Source: Hirudo medicinalis (Eukaryota; Annelida; Clitellata; Hirudinida; Hirudinidae). From it: a stretch of DNA of 64,000 nucleotides. The position numbers and the translations under genes were made by a program. Of the stretch, positions 1 to 11,688 are shown piece after piece (within the stretch, counting starts at the first letter, position 1; the number at the start of each line of letters is the position of its first letter). The notes below the pieces were generated by a model. The model was given only the letters and a program-made list of their open reading frames with translations. It was not told the origin of the DNA and ran no database searches. Location of the stretch: positions 24,445-88,444 of the forward strand of contig MPNW01000705.1 in the NCBI GenBank assembly GCA_011800805.1, in the 5' to 3' direction.

Positions 1-255
1 TTATTATTATTTAATAATCGAGGTGATAAAATCAACGGTAATAACTTAAATTGATTACATAAAAACCGCTCGAGCGAATAAGATCGATGGCAGACACAAT
101 CACAATCACAGCGTCCCCTGTCAATTAATTAAATATAAACATAAATAAATAAATAATGGTTAACCAATCCACAACAACCAAAGACATTCTCTCGATCCAA
201 ACGAATCCAATTCGATCCGGTGGCTGCCACGGCCATCCATCCGACCCTGGCGCTT

Positions 256-2575
256 TCAAGGACGAAGGGTGGTAGTGGTAGTAGTGGTGGTGGTGGTGGT
301 GGTGGCTGGGGTTGTGTTAGGGGGTACAGGCAGGACGCCAGTCGAGAAGAGGATGATGAGTATGAGGATGATGATGGCGATGACCACCGCCAGCCCGAGG
401 GTGAGCATCATGCGTGTGTTCCTCCACCACATCTTGCGCTTCACCTTCCTTGCCGTTTTCTGGAATGACGAGGCCTAGGGAAAGAAGGCAGGTGAAGGAA
501 TGAATGAATAAGTGGATGAATGAATGAATGAATGAATGAATAAGTGGATGAATGAATGAATAAGTGGATGGATGAATGAATCTCTGTCCATGTATGAGGG
601 TGATGACTAGCTATCTACTTAAGTGATATATATTTATCTAGACCAGGCAGATGGTATCTATCTATGTTGGCAAGGAAGCAGTGAATTGGTGAGTGAATCG
701 ATTGGTGGAGGAATTGAATGATGCATGAGCAAGATGGTCGGCTGTGAATTAAAGTATAATCATTACTATATTAATTCACACAATAGAGTTGATTTAATGA
801 ATAAATATTTTAATAACTCTAATGAATAGATAAGTAGAAGACTTGAGCATTTACAATAAAAAGAAGAAATGAAATCTGAGTGAAACTCACACTTGCTTCG
901 AGGTCTGTAGATTTGGCCATCAGGTCTTCAATCCTGCAAAGTTACATCATTGTCATCATCATCGTCATCGTCATCATCATCGTCGTCGTCGTCGTCATCA
1001 TCACCACCACCACCATCATCATCATCATCACCGTTATCATCATCACCATCATCATCATCATCATCATCATCACCTCTGTCCTCTCTCCAGCACAGCTTCA
1101 ATGTTCCTGATCATGACACCTTTAACATCGTCCACCTGTGATTGGAGGGTGGACATCTGCCCACCTAAGCCATTGGACCCATTGGATGCTTTCCCCATCA
1201 GAGAGTACCTCTCCTGATAATGATGACAGACAGCAGTTGAATAGATGGATGAATGGATGGATATATGAATGAGTGAAGCAGCAAAAATATGTTGCTGTCA
1301 AGATGCTATCATCATTGTTGCTGATTTGAAATCACTATCATCATCACCAGAAACAACACCACCATCAACACTCATCTTGTGAGCACACCATCTTCACCAT
1401 TGTCATCAACATCACCGTCCCAGGGAGCATAATCATCACCACCACCACTACTGCGGTGATCATACATCATGTAATCACCATCAGAATAATTATCATCATC
1501 AAGATGAATCATCACCCACTCACCGTGGTGGAGGTGAGGGTCGGCCCAAACTCCCTGTTGAACTCATACTCCCCTGCATGCATGGCCCTGTGCGTGAGGC
1601 TTGTTGAGTTGAACTGTCTTTTGATCTGAGTGAACAAGCAGCCAGTTACATTGGATGACGTTGATGACATGTTGATGAAAATTGTTGTAAGGATAACTTA
1701 TACAAGGGTACAAGCTGCGACAGAGATACAAATTGATACAAAGATGTATTAGATTGTATTAAACATGTTAACTACCAGATAGTTGCTCTCAGGCATGTCT
1801 TTAAAAGGGGTTTTACACTTAAAACATTAGTTCCAAGAGTCCAGACCGACTTAAATTTGACTCGAGAGAAAAGGAATTATTTACAAACCCCAAATCACCT
1901 AATTACATGATTTAATTAAACTTAACTCCGGCCATATTCAAAGGATCCACCATAAATTATTGCAAGGAGTTTTACAATGTTTTATTTTTACTTGTTTTAC
2001 AAGAGCAACATCAACCCACCTCATTGAGGAATTCAAAGGGCAGAGTCTTCCCTGCCTCTGAGGAGCTGACGCACAAGAAGGTCAGACCGTTCTCAACAAG
2101 GACATTGACGTTCATGCTGGAAATACAGGAGAGGAGTGGGTGAGTGAGTGAGTGAGTGAGTGAGTGAGTGAGTGAGTGAGTGAGTGAGTGAGTGAGTGAG
2201 TGAGTGAGTGAGCGAGTGAGTGAGTGAGTGAGTGAGGGAGTGAGTGAGTGNCTGCGCACGCTGTCGATCGTCGTGCTCGATAGTGACTGAGCGCATGGAG
2301 AGTGACGTGAGTGCTGTGAGTGAGTGAGTGAGTGAGTGAGTGAGTGAGTGAGTGAGTGAGTGAGTGAGTGAGTGAGTGAGTGAGTGAGTGAGTGAAAGCC
2401 CACAACCCAGTCTCACATACTTGCTGTTGGTGGTATAGGAAGTTTTGGCATTGCTTCCAACTGGAATGTTTGGCAGGATGCTAGAGACCAGGGACTGATA
2501 GTTGCTCTCAGAAGGCTCCTCATGGCAGCACAGAACCTTGCTTCCTCTGGCGATGGCTGAGTATTGTAATGACAT
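256..2575 (-). CDS. VAMP7: VAMP7-like longin R-SNARE, 251 aa, six exons
   Basis: Vesicle R-SNARE that pairs with Q-SNAREs for late endosome, lysosome or plasma-membrane fusion (family knowledge). Exons on the minus strand: 2575-2421, 2116-2020, 1625-1524, 1213-1074, 933-891, 474-256. Phases agree throughout and give 251 residues plus a TGA. Exons 1-3 (residues 1-118) form the longin domain, opening MSLQYSAIARGSKVL. Exons 4-5 hold the SNARE helix VDDVKGVMIRNIEAVLERG, with the zero-layer Arg at about residue 154. Exon 6 has a KRKMWW juxtamembrane stretch and one membrane span (about 201-222). The span is followed by an unusual luminal tail with about twelve Thr in a row, encoded by a triplet repeat; VAMP7 is normally about 220 residues. 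The longin domain separates it from VAMP8 and VAMP4, which lack one. It lies 340 bp downstream of another minus-strand gene. Confidence 0.9.
934..1073. repeat. TCA/TCG microsatellite filling VAMP7-like intron 4
   Basis: About 125 of the 140 intron bases are tcatca/tcgtcg/tcacca triplets. The repeat abuts the splice donor of exon 4, so variation in repeat length changes the size of this very short intron. Confidence 0.9.
2138..2395. repeat. (TGAG)n tetranucleotide array with single-N join
   Basis: Two blocks of tgag/gtga repeats (2138-2250 and 2316-2395) flank a single N at 2251 and about 65 bp of unique sequence. They lie in intron 1 of the VAMP7-like gene. The true length is uncertain because the N marks an assembly join. 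Confidence 0.9.
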
Positions 2576-2914
2576 CTCTGAACTGCTATTAAATCTGGTG
2601 TGATGGATAGATATGTATGATAGATAGATGGATGGATTATTTTCCAAGTATTTATTTGATCCTAAAATGAATCACAAATAATCATGATAAAATTATTTAT
2701 TAAGGAAACTGGTTATTCAGTGATCACAACTAATGCATCATTATTACTATTATTATTATTATTATTATCATCATCATTATTATTAATTAATTCTTATCGG
2801 TCATCTAATTAACAATAAGTTAGTAATAAGAATTAATTATTTTTAAGCTAAGATATTTCAAGTCATCTCGATAACAGATAATAACTCTCTCTCTCCAGTC
2901 ATGTTTTAAGAACT
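2576..2914. other. Short intergenic spacer with ATT repeats
   Basis: AT-rich spacer between the stop of the 140-residue gene and the start of the VAMP7-like gene, both on the minus strand. It holds a short (ATT/ATC) run near 2745-2785. No gene is seen. Confidence 0.6.
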
Positions 2915-5190
2915 TCAAGCACGTTCCAATTCTTGACTAATCATAGCAGAACCTTCCATGCCAATGTGATCATTGCAGACGCAAACAACTACCAATCCAC
3001 AAATAAGTTTCATTCACTAAGAAAACAGTTTGCACTTTCAATTAATCACTCCAAATTCCTTTAGTTGAAATTACTTGTACTCTCGCAATTTACAAGATTC
3101 CCAGAACTCATCAGCTCAATACTTCCTCGTAGCCGTCGGGCCACTCCCTTAGTCTCCCTGACAGTGTGGCTCAGTTCTTAGGAAATACTATTTATAGAAA
3201 TCATACAAGATGATGGTGATGATGATGATGATGATGAATCGACAGGGAACAGAAGGAGAAGTAAATGAAAAATCATCTGGAATTGTTGACCTATCGGTAG
3301 GATGGTTCACCTCGTGCTCTCCAAGTAACGATAGCCATCGACAAGGTACAGAACGCACAAATTCAATTCATATCTCATTTTATATTTCAAATAAATATAA
3401 ATATATATATAAAATAATAATTTATAAAAATATATACATGATAAAGGAATATATATATATATATATTATATATATTTAATATTTACAAAGTCAGGTAAAT
3501 TTAAAAAAAATCAAATGATGAACAAATTCGAGCAAAAACTTTGTAATTCAAATTACTTAATCTGCCTCTTGGTTAAGAAATCAGCAATGCAACATAATAA
3601 AGACAAAGATAGCACAAACAACACATAAAAAAAAATAATATGTCACAAAATTGTGCTTGTTATAATTGTTATATTGCAATTTATATTTAAATGGGTCATC
3701 CATTTGATCAAAAGGATTGACCAAGCACGGCTTTGACCGACAGTATCAATAAAACCAATTTCCACAATTATTGAAAATTGTCACCCTGATTTCAACTTTG
3801 TCTGGTCTCTTTAAAGAAGATATAAGTAACTATTTCTTCACCAAGCATTTTATTAAATAAATAAACAATAATAATTTTTAAAAATTATTGTAGCCATTTG
3901 GAGTTCACATACTTTGATAACTTTATGTCCTAATCAGATAACCTAATGATGTTGTCTGATGGGATTTTATTTTGCTCAACTTCATAGACTCACCAAATAC
4001 CTACATATATTCAGTTAATGTTAAAAATATATTTTATGACTGATCTTGAATAATCCTCTAGTCGAATTATTTCTGTGAAAAATTAAGGAATTTCTTCAGA
4101 CCTCAAGTCATTTGACCTATTTATCTTGTCGATTCATTCCAAACTTTGACGTATTAACTTATTAAGAGTTATTTTAATATTAAAATAAGCAATAATACAA
4201 TTATAATATTAAAATAAAATGTGTTCAGAACAAGAGCCCTCACCAGACTGAAAAACTCCGCAGCTACGTACCAAGGAATACAGCAATCTCTCTTGTTTAT
4301 TTTATATCGCAACAGGTAAGGTCTGGTTTCGACTCCTCAATTAAAAATTTTATTTATTTTTAACAAACTGATCTTAGTCTGAATTAATATTTAATTAGAT
4401 TAGAAACATTCAGACACATTTTTTTTTATTTGATATATTGGCTTAACCCTTCTCCACTGAAGGAAAAAATACATCGTCACACCAAACGAGTCAACGGTCA
4501 AATCAGCTGTGTTGAATGAATTTATTATATATTTAATTAAATAAATTCCACGTCATAATTTATAATTAGTTCTTTGTAACGTAAAAAGTGATCTGGCGAC
4601 TGACAGTAATACGCAATAAGTGGAACGGAATATCTAAAGATATTGATTTAGACTCCTGTGTACCTTTATTGCCAAGAGTTGAGTCTGCATCTCTCTCTCT
4701 CTGGAAGCAGTCTATCACACTGAACACGTCCCCCACCTCTCCCATGACAATGACAGCTTCATTGGTTCGAAACCCGTGACACTGAAATACAGTTCTTATA
4801 CAAATAGGTGGCGCCTACAACTAAGCCCATCGACACAGAGACAAATGTGGGGAGAAGTTTAAGCCCATGGACAAAGGCAAGTGAATGGATGAATTCTTAG
4901 CTGACAATCACATTTCCTCTACATTGGGAAAGCATCAAATCTTATTTCCCTATTTCCAATGTGACCACAAAAGCTGCCATTATTGACTGACACGAGGATA
5001 AACTTATCTTTTGCACATTAGCAAAATATGTCCTAGTCTTTATCACTATCATCACCAACTTTAAGATAGTGGATAAACAAATTTTAAACCACAAAGTAGA
5101 GACAATTACCAGAAATAATTTTTGTGCATTTTGAGTATAAACAAAGAAGGCTTCATCCGCAACCTCCAACAGAAGCAAGTCCTCCAACAT
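2915..5190 (-). CDS. Unrecognised 140-aa protein, five short exons
   Basis: Predicted minus-strand exons: 5190-5110, 4781-4664, 4291-4244, 3176-3075, 2988-2915 (81, 118, 48, 102 and 74 nt). Each is open, has an AG acceptor and GT donor where needed, and the phases (0, 1, 1, 1) fit, giving 140 residues and a TGA. The protein starts MLEDLLLLEVADEAFF. Exon 2 contains NEAVIVMGEVGDVFSVIDC, exon 3 RLLYSLVRSCGVFQS, and the end reads NDHIGMEGSAMISQELERA. It is predicted soluble, with no signal peptide or membrane span. I do not recognise the family. The start is the first ATG of an open stretch that continues upstream, so a further 5' exon is possible. The donor of exon 4 could be 6 nt earlier (3081). 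Phase agreement over five exons is the main support; function is unknown. Confidence 0.6.
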
Positions 5191-5831
5191 CTCGAATCCA
5201 AACTCGGGCCAAAAATCAGTGGATCGATTAAATATACAGAGTTGTCTACAAAAACGAGCCGAGCAAACACGTCCAACAATCACTCCGAGGATTTCAAACA
5301 ATCCAAAAAATTAGCCGATCAGCATAACGACGAGCACAAAATGACGCTAATGAACTGTCGCGTCAATGGCCAATGAGTCCAAATGAACTTCGTCGGGCAC
5401 AAACAACACTCGAGAAATTCCTTGAGGGGGAGTCATTGAATCCAATGCATTTGTCCGCCGCACGACTTGTCATTTTAAGATATTTTGCTGTAATTACAAT
5501 AATAATAATAATAATTTGTAAAATATTAATAATAATATTAATAATGTTTAATAATCAAGGAGCTCGGTCGGTGCAATTTTTGTAAGCATTATATAATGTT
5601 GTACTCGTCACAAAGTAGAGGAATGAACTGAATTTCTGCAAATTAATAATTAATTAATCAATAATCACCTCCAGCAAATCAAAAATAGAAAAAATGTAGC
5701 TGAAGCAAAAAAAAACCCAGAAAATTGCATCAAACAAACAAACAAACATTCTTTGACTTTCAGAATGAAATTAGTACTCTTTCATCTGACATCCATCATT
5801 ATCAACAACATCACCATCATCATCATCATCA
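5191..5831. other. Spacer upstream of the 140-aa gene
   Basis: Plus-strand open frames cross 5122-5585, but they are antisense to the first exon of the 140-residue gene or lack any recognisable domain. An AAT run lies near 5500-5540 and a CATCAT run near 5810-5831. This stretch probably holds the 5' leader of the 140-residue gene and the 3' end of the LDAF1-like gene. Confidence 0.4.
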
Positions 5832-6463
5832 TCATTCCAGTTTGTGATCATTTCCACTGGAAAGCATGTTGAAGACTGAATAGATGGAGGCAGAGATTAC
5901 TCCAGCACCAAGGCCAAGCAGCATTGTGAAGAAGAGGAATCCAGCCAGCACTAACATCCCAATTAGGAGGACAGCCCCTGAATATTTAATCATTAATTAA
6001 CTAATTAACTAAATTAAAAAATATCTGAAATGTCTTTAATAAGTAACTAACAGTTACTGTTAAATTTGTATTGAATTGAATAAGTATTGGTGAAAGCATA
6101 AGTTGAGTAAAGAACTGTTGCCTACTGTTCTGTAACAGTTGAGCATTGTAATGACAAATCAAATAATTCAAAATACCCACCTTCGGCGACTATGAAGATG
6201 GTCAAAAATATTGCAGTAGTGACGAGACAGAAAATTAAGAAGCAGACGACAGGAACGGCACTGAACAGGCAAACCGAGCCCAACAAAATGGCCATTACTG
6301 GATTCTTTTTCGCTTCTTCTCTGCCAGCTTTGGAATAACTGGCAAGTGAGTCTTTGATGTTGATATACATTTGGTTCAGTCTTACACGAATCTCGTCGAC
6401 ATTGTTACTGACTGATTGTGACTTAATTACATATTTTCTCTCGTCCAAGTCGTTTTCCGTCAT
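5832..6463 (-). CDS. LDAF1: Promethin/LDAF1-like lipid droplet assembly factor, 142 aa
   Basis: Two exons, 6463-6181 and 5977-5832 (phase 1 join, GAAG then GTGGGT; acceptor cag), give 142 residues ending HKLE. The first 70 residues are polar (MTENDLDERKYVIKSQ) with an amphipathic stretch. A KKNP motif follows, then hydrophobic segments (PVMAILLGSVCLFSAVPVV, CFLIFCLVTTAIFLTIFIV, AVLLIGMLVLAGFLFF, MLLGLGAGVISASIYSV). This matches the short N-terminus plus closely spaced hydrophobic hairpins of promethin (TMEM159/LDAF1), which acts with seipin in the endoplasmic reticulum to start lipid droplets. The family call rests on architecture and the membrane-segment pattern rather than a unique motif. 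It is divergent from the sirtuin gene, with 1.28 kb between the start codons. Confidence 0.7.
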
Positions 6464-7738
6464 CGTCGCTGGCCTAACTTGCAACCGAACTCGAAGACAC
6501 AAATAACAAACACGAAAATGCCTTGGAAAGGCTCGGCGAGCTGAATAAAACTTATGAACAAATTGCAAACAAATTGTTGTTATATCCGTGCTAATTAGGA
6601 ATTTTAATGTCTTTAATATTTTTTAAACCGGTAGTTTTAAAAGTCGCGGATTGATAAGGTAAAAATACCAAAATAAAGTGAGTACAACTGGCATTCATCT
6701 TAGAAATTACACTTTTCAAGTGTTCATTAATGTTAATCTACTGATAAGGAAGTAGAAATTAGCAAATAGAAGACTGACGTGATGCAATTTGAGGCGACCT
6801 TGATGACCAGAGGGTCAAAGTGTAATTGCACTTGCTTCCATTTGCCTATCCAGAAAACTTTTTCAAGTTACTCCCCTTATCAAGTCTTTTATTTTTTTGA
6901 TAATAGTTTGAGAAGGCAAAATGTGGTAAATGGCATTTAGTGAAACAAACTTCAAAACTTCAAACCTAGCAACATTATGTGTAGATCTAATGCATTTTGC
7001 AAACTTTGTGGGAGATCGGTTTTAAATACTTTTATAATTACCAGTCCACACGCAAATTCTATTTTATGACAAAGCCAGTAAGAACAATTGCATTGTTCAA
7101 TATAACGCAATAAATAAGAAAATATTTAAAAACAGAATCCCATAATGTCAAGTTTTAACCTAACTAATCTTTACAAACAAAGCTTTTAAGGCTACAAAAT
7201 AATTTAAATTCAATTCTGCTTTTCACGTGATCACCATCAGTCGTCGTTAGTAGCGTGCTAGAAACCAGATGAGATCCGCATGATGTTTTAGAAATGATTA
7301 TTAACTAGCATTGCATCCATTCATTTAGTTATGATTTAATTTCGCCGGAATGGTTAAGAGGTTTTGATAGGTTAGTAATTTATAATATTAATATTCAAAA
7401 AGACTACTGTAATAAATTCTTTAATATATTTGTCAATTATAGAAACCATTCATATGAAACAAGTCTTGTGGCTACTAAGCACTTCAACTGACTAGGATTT
7501 GAACAGAAGTAAATTTTAAATTAACTGTAAATGTTGTTAACCTAACTAGATTTTACTTTATTATTATTTATAAAAAGTCTGTTTGGCAATAAAGTTTTTA
7601 AAATACCTGTAAAAAAAGTAACAGCAATTTATTGTGTAATTTTAGAAATATTATTAATAAATACCTATTCAAGTTTTTTAAACACAACTTAAAACCACAT
7701 AACTTTATTTACCTCCAGCAGCAAGACAGCAAAGAAAA
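6464..7738. other. Divergent intergenic region, LDAF1-like to SIRT4
   Basis: AT-rich, with no gene recognised. As the head-to-head spacer between a minus-strand and a plus-strand gene it should hold both promoters, but I see no strong TATA or Inr arrangement to assign. Confidence 0.4.
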
Positions 7739-9143
7739 ATGAGTGGCATCGCTAAAAGAGTTGCATCAAAAGTCTTGGATACAGTTCCTTGTTGCTTGCC
7801 TCCCTCCCTCAAGGAAATCTTCAAGCTTAGGGAGTTCATCGAGCGGTCGAGGAGACTTGTTGTTGTGACAGGAGCTGGAGTCTCGACGGAAAGTGGAATC
7901 AGAGGTAAGGGAGGATGTCGATCGGCATCAGGTCTGCGAGGTGTACTGGACTCAAAAAACTGCCTTTGGTGATGGTGATGGCTATTGATGCTTTGTTGGA
8001 ATGTGCTGCTTGAACTTTGCATTGACTAATGTTTACTTGTTGATGATTTGATGAACTGCTTCATAATTGACTCAAAGTGTGACCAGAAGTTGTCTGATTT
8101 TGTCTTCCACAGATTACAGGTCGGCTGGCATTGGAGAGTATGCTCGCATGAAGGGTCCGATCCTGACCTTTCAGGAGTTCCAAAAATCTGAAGATACCAG
8201 GAGAAAATTCTGGCTGAGGAACTTTGTCAAATGGCCCGTCCTATCATCAGCAGAGCCAAACTCCACCCATTTTACCTTCACCCAATGGGAGAAGAGGGGA
8301 TTTTTAAGTCACCTCATTACCCAGAATATTGATAATCTTCACTTCAAGGCGGGCAGCCAGAAGGTTTTGGAGTTTCACGGATCAATGAACACGGTTGGTG
8401 ATGTTTTGTGATTGTTAGAATAACATTTGTGCGATCATTGATATTGTTTATTATCATCATAGTTCTGCTGACAGTTTATTTGTTGCTGAGTTATTTTTAA
8501 AAAAGAACTTTGTTGTTGTTTCAATCTGATTCTTTTATCTTCGCCTTTTGTTCATGGCCACAAAAGATTGTGTAATACTTTACACTCTCAACATTCATCT
8601 GGAATCTTGCTACAACTCATCATGTCAGATGACCACCAAGTGTGGAGGATGCAATGAAATCAAAACATTGATGCAAGTAAACTCACCTCCACTCATTGCA
8701 GGTGGTATGCCTCAAATGTGGAGATGAATCTTCCAGGAAGGAAATGCAACAAAGGATCGTTGAACTGAACGCCCGCTGGCTGGAAAAAGTGGACCCTTCC
8801 GAGCACCTGACCCACGATGGAAACATTCACCTTGAAGATGGTTTGGTCAAAGAGTTCCAGGTTGGTTGAATGGGCTGTTGAGTATATGTGTATCTAAAAT
8901 GTCGTGAACTTTGAACTTTCTGGTAATCATCATCATCATCATCATAATCACTGCCATTATCACTCATACAATATGGTATTTTCATTTGGATTCCCAGGGT
9001 TAGATCTTTGTCATGTTAAAAGGCACCGATGACATTTTGCAATGGCAATCAAGTCATGAACCTTGACATGACATTCTTAAACCTACTAAAATATCAGTAA
9101 TATTAATTAATATAATATTAACAACAACAATTACTACCGGTTA

Positions 9144-9186
<43 letters not shown>

Positions 9187-9315
9187 TTAACAATTAACTT
9201 GTGACACTAAAACAACCAGGTGCNGTCATCGTCACCACCTTTGTTGGTTTATCGTGTTTATGCTATTATAGTAAACGCATCGTAAATAGCTCGACCACCA
9301 ATGCATACATAGACA

Positions 9316-9357
<42 letters not shown>

Positions 9358-10019
9358 TTAACAATTAACTTGTGACACTAAAACAACCAGGTGCCCAAGT
9401 GCAAGTGCTGCGGAGGCAACTTGAAACCTAGCATCGTCTTCTTTGGGGAAGAAGTTCCGAGAGGAGTGGTCGAGAGGGCCTCGTCGATTGTCAAGGAAGG
9501 TGATGCCCTCCTGGTTGCTGGCTCCTCCCTTCAGGTGAGAATGCACTGAATTTAGTTGTGATTGATGTTTTGATGATTGATGATCTGATGATTGATGGGG
9601 TCTTTTTGAGATGATTGAGTTTAAGATCGTTGTTTATTCATTTATTAAGAACATTTATGCAGAGCAGATTTGTTGTTATAATATTGTTTATAAAATTCAG
9701 GTCAAATTTGTTAGGTAAAATAATCATACTACTGAGGTCATGTTTACAATCACATGATGGCATTTATTTTAAAAAACAACTTTGTTTACAAACTCATGAC
9801 ACCAGAACATCCAATATTGTAAGATAAGTCAATTAATTTCTTCAGGTCTATTCAGGCTACTTTATGGTTAATGAGGCTAAGAGGTTCGGCAAGAAGGTGG
9901 CGATCGTAAACGTGGATCCGACGAGAGCAGACGACGTTGCTGACATCAAAATCTCGGCAAAGTGCGGGGAGGCCATAGACCTGTTGGAGCTGTACAAGGA
10001 TGCTTTTCAGTGCGAGTGA
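7739..10019 (+). CDS. SIRT4: Sirtuin, SIRT4 type, 307 aa, five exons
   Basis: NAD+-dependent mitochondrial class II sirtuin (lipoamidase, ADP-ribosyl or deacylase activity known for SIRT4). Exons 7739-7904, 8113-8393, 8702-8860, 9391-9534, 9846-10019 have perfect phase agreement and give 307 residues (human SIRT4: 314). Visible: a basic amphipathic N-terminus (MSGIAKRVASKVLDTV) that could be a mitochondrial presequence; the NAD-binding GAGVSTESGI; DYRS; TQNIDNLH; the catalytic His in EFHGS (about residue 144); two CxxC zinc pairs (C152/C155 and C206/C209); VFFGEEVP; VAGSSLQVYSGY; NVDPTRADD. The motif that is normally GIPD reads GIRD here (Arg55, just before the exon 1 splice). Intron 3 contains an assembly duplication of the region before exon 4. 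It is followed by the 14-3-3 epsilon gene on the same strand. Confidence 0.95.
9147..9394. repeat. Unmerged contig-end duplication around N at 9224
   Basis: The run (ATT)n followed by ttttaacaattaacttgtga...caggtgc occurs at 9147-9223 and again at 9318-9394, with a single N at 9224. The second copy is the true acceptor of sirtuin exon 4. The first copy stops four bases into the exon. Confidence 0.85.
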
Positions 10020-11688
10020 ACAATTAACTTGTTCCAGAGAATGAGATCTGAGATTTTCACCTGTGATTGATTGTGTCTGATTGAAATGTTTAAGTCAAAA
10101 AATAATCTAGTTTATGTTTCCACATGAAATGTTCATCTATTTTGCAGTTTTTACTCTTCACGTGTGCATGTCTGCAACTTTATTTTTTCTTTCGTCTGCA
10201 ACTTTTTTGATGCATGCCATTCGGTTTCTCTAATTCATGGTTTCTTTTTAAAACTTATTTTGTAAATTTGGGGAGAACCTCCTAAAATTATTTGTGAAGA
10301 TGTAAGTTGTAAAATAAGTTCCCTGTGATAGATCTTTGCCATGTTTTTATTGGAAATGATTCCTTCTAGATTTTATCTTCTTTGTATTTTGTGCTCTTCG
10401 CGATTTGTGAGGCCGTTTTTATCTTTTTGATACTTGCATCGTACGAAGATAGGAAAGCATTTTTAGATTTAGGAAAATCGATGCGGAAATGGATTTTATT
10501 CAAGCAAGTCACTGTTCTCGGTCTAATTGTATTCTATTGTGTTTTATTTGATTTATTTGATCATGGTTATAAATTTTTTAAATATCTTTGGAACATCTTA
10601 CTCGATTCAGTCGAGTACTTTCCTTCCTGTAATTTTTATTTTTACCTTTTCAAACACATGGTTCTTCTCTCTGGTCATGTTTTGTAAATCATGTTTGAAA
10701 TTCAAAGTTGATGCAAAATGCACTCAGAAATGTTAGGAGATTTATTTGCAGAGTTTACATGTTTTCATAAATAGTGTAGCATTTTTTTAATAAATTTTTT
10801 TAACCTTAAGTTTGGTATTTTGCAATTTGATTTGGTTAGTTCAATAGTATAATAATTTTGATTAGGAATGAAGTAATGTGTAAGTCGAGACGTTTTCTAG
10901 CAATCCCTTTTTTTTCAGCTGATTTGTGATTGCAGAAAAAGTTTGTCTTCTAATTACAATTTTATAGTTGATGTTTAAAAATGATATTTATTTAATTATT
11001 TTTAAATGATAATCGTTTTCTGAGATCATTACGACATGATTAACACAGATAATGATTCTTTGTAAGTCTTAGTTTTGTTTTGAAAGGCCATCGTCAATTA
11101 TCCATTAAACAAAGGAAGTGAATTGATTGAGACTCAGTTTTAATTTTTTTGCATTTTTAAAACTGTATTCTTGGAACTAAAAATTGGTCTGGTAGCTGGA
11201 TCCAGGTGGTCTGTCGCATTACTGGGTCTGCTCTGCATAATTTTGCATCGCGAAATATGATAATTGTGTTGCTTGCGGTTGACTGAAACCCAGAGCCCAC
11301 TTAAAATCCTGGATTAAATTGGAATGATAACTTTTAAATTACCTTTGGTTTTGCCGGCTAATTAGAACCACAATGATTTTCGTCAAAAGTTAGTTTCTCG
11401 ATGAATTTCTCCTGAAGTACAAATTACAATAAATTATTTTTTTTATTATCTGATCTAATTATTAAATAAATATCCACAACAAAATAACAGTTTAAATAAT
11501 TATACAAATTATTCATAATGCGGATTATTTTTCATTGCGCAGTAGCACAACCGAGCCTGATATCTCCTGCATTCAACGGAAGTGCGGTTCTGACGTCCGT
11601 TTGTTGTAATTTGTGTTGTAGGTCCTCTGCGTCTAGTTTCTACTGAATTTCTTTTCCGCGTTCGTTCTGCGACTAATACAGCTTCGAA
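10020..11688. other. Sirtuin 3' region and 14-3-3 upstream region
   Basis: T-rich sequence with several possible polyadenylation sites (for example AATAAA near 10790). No coding region is recognised. The last 150 bp are more GC-balanced and probably form the 5' leader and promoter of the 14-3-3 gene. Confidence 0.4.

Noticed and set aside
5122..5585. Two overlapping plus-strand open frames (84 and 70 codons) with an ATGA junction
   Set aside because: The first starts at a non-ATG codon and is antisense to exon 1 of the 140-residue gene; the second ends in AAT repeats. No domain is recognisable.
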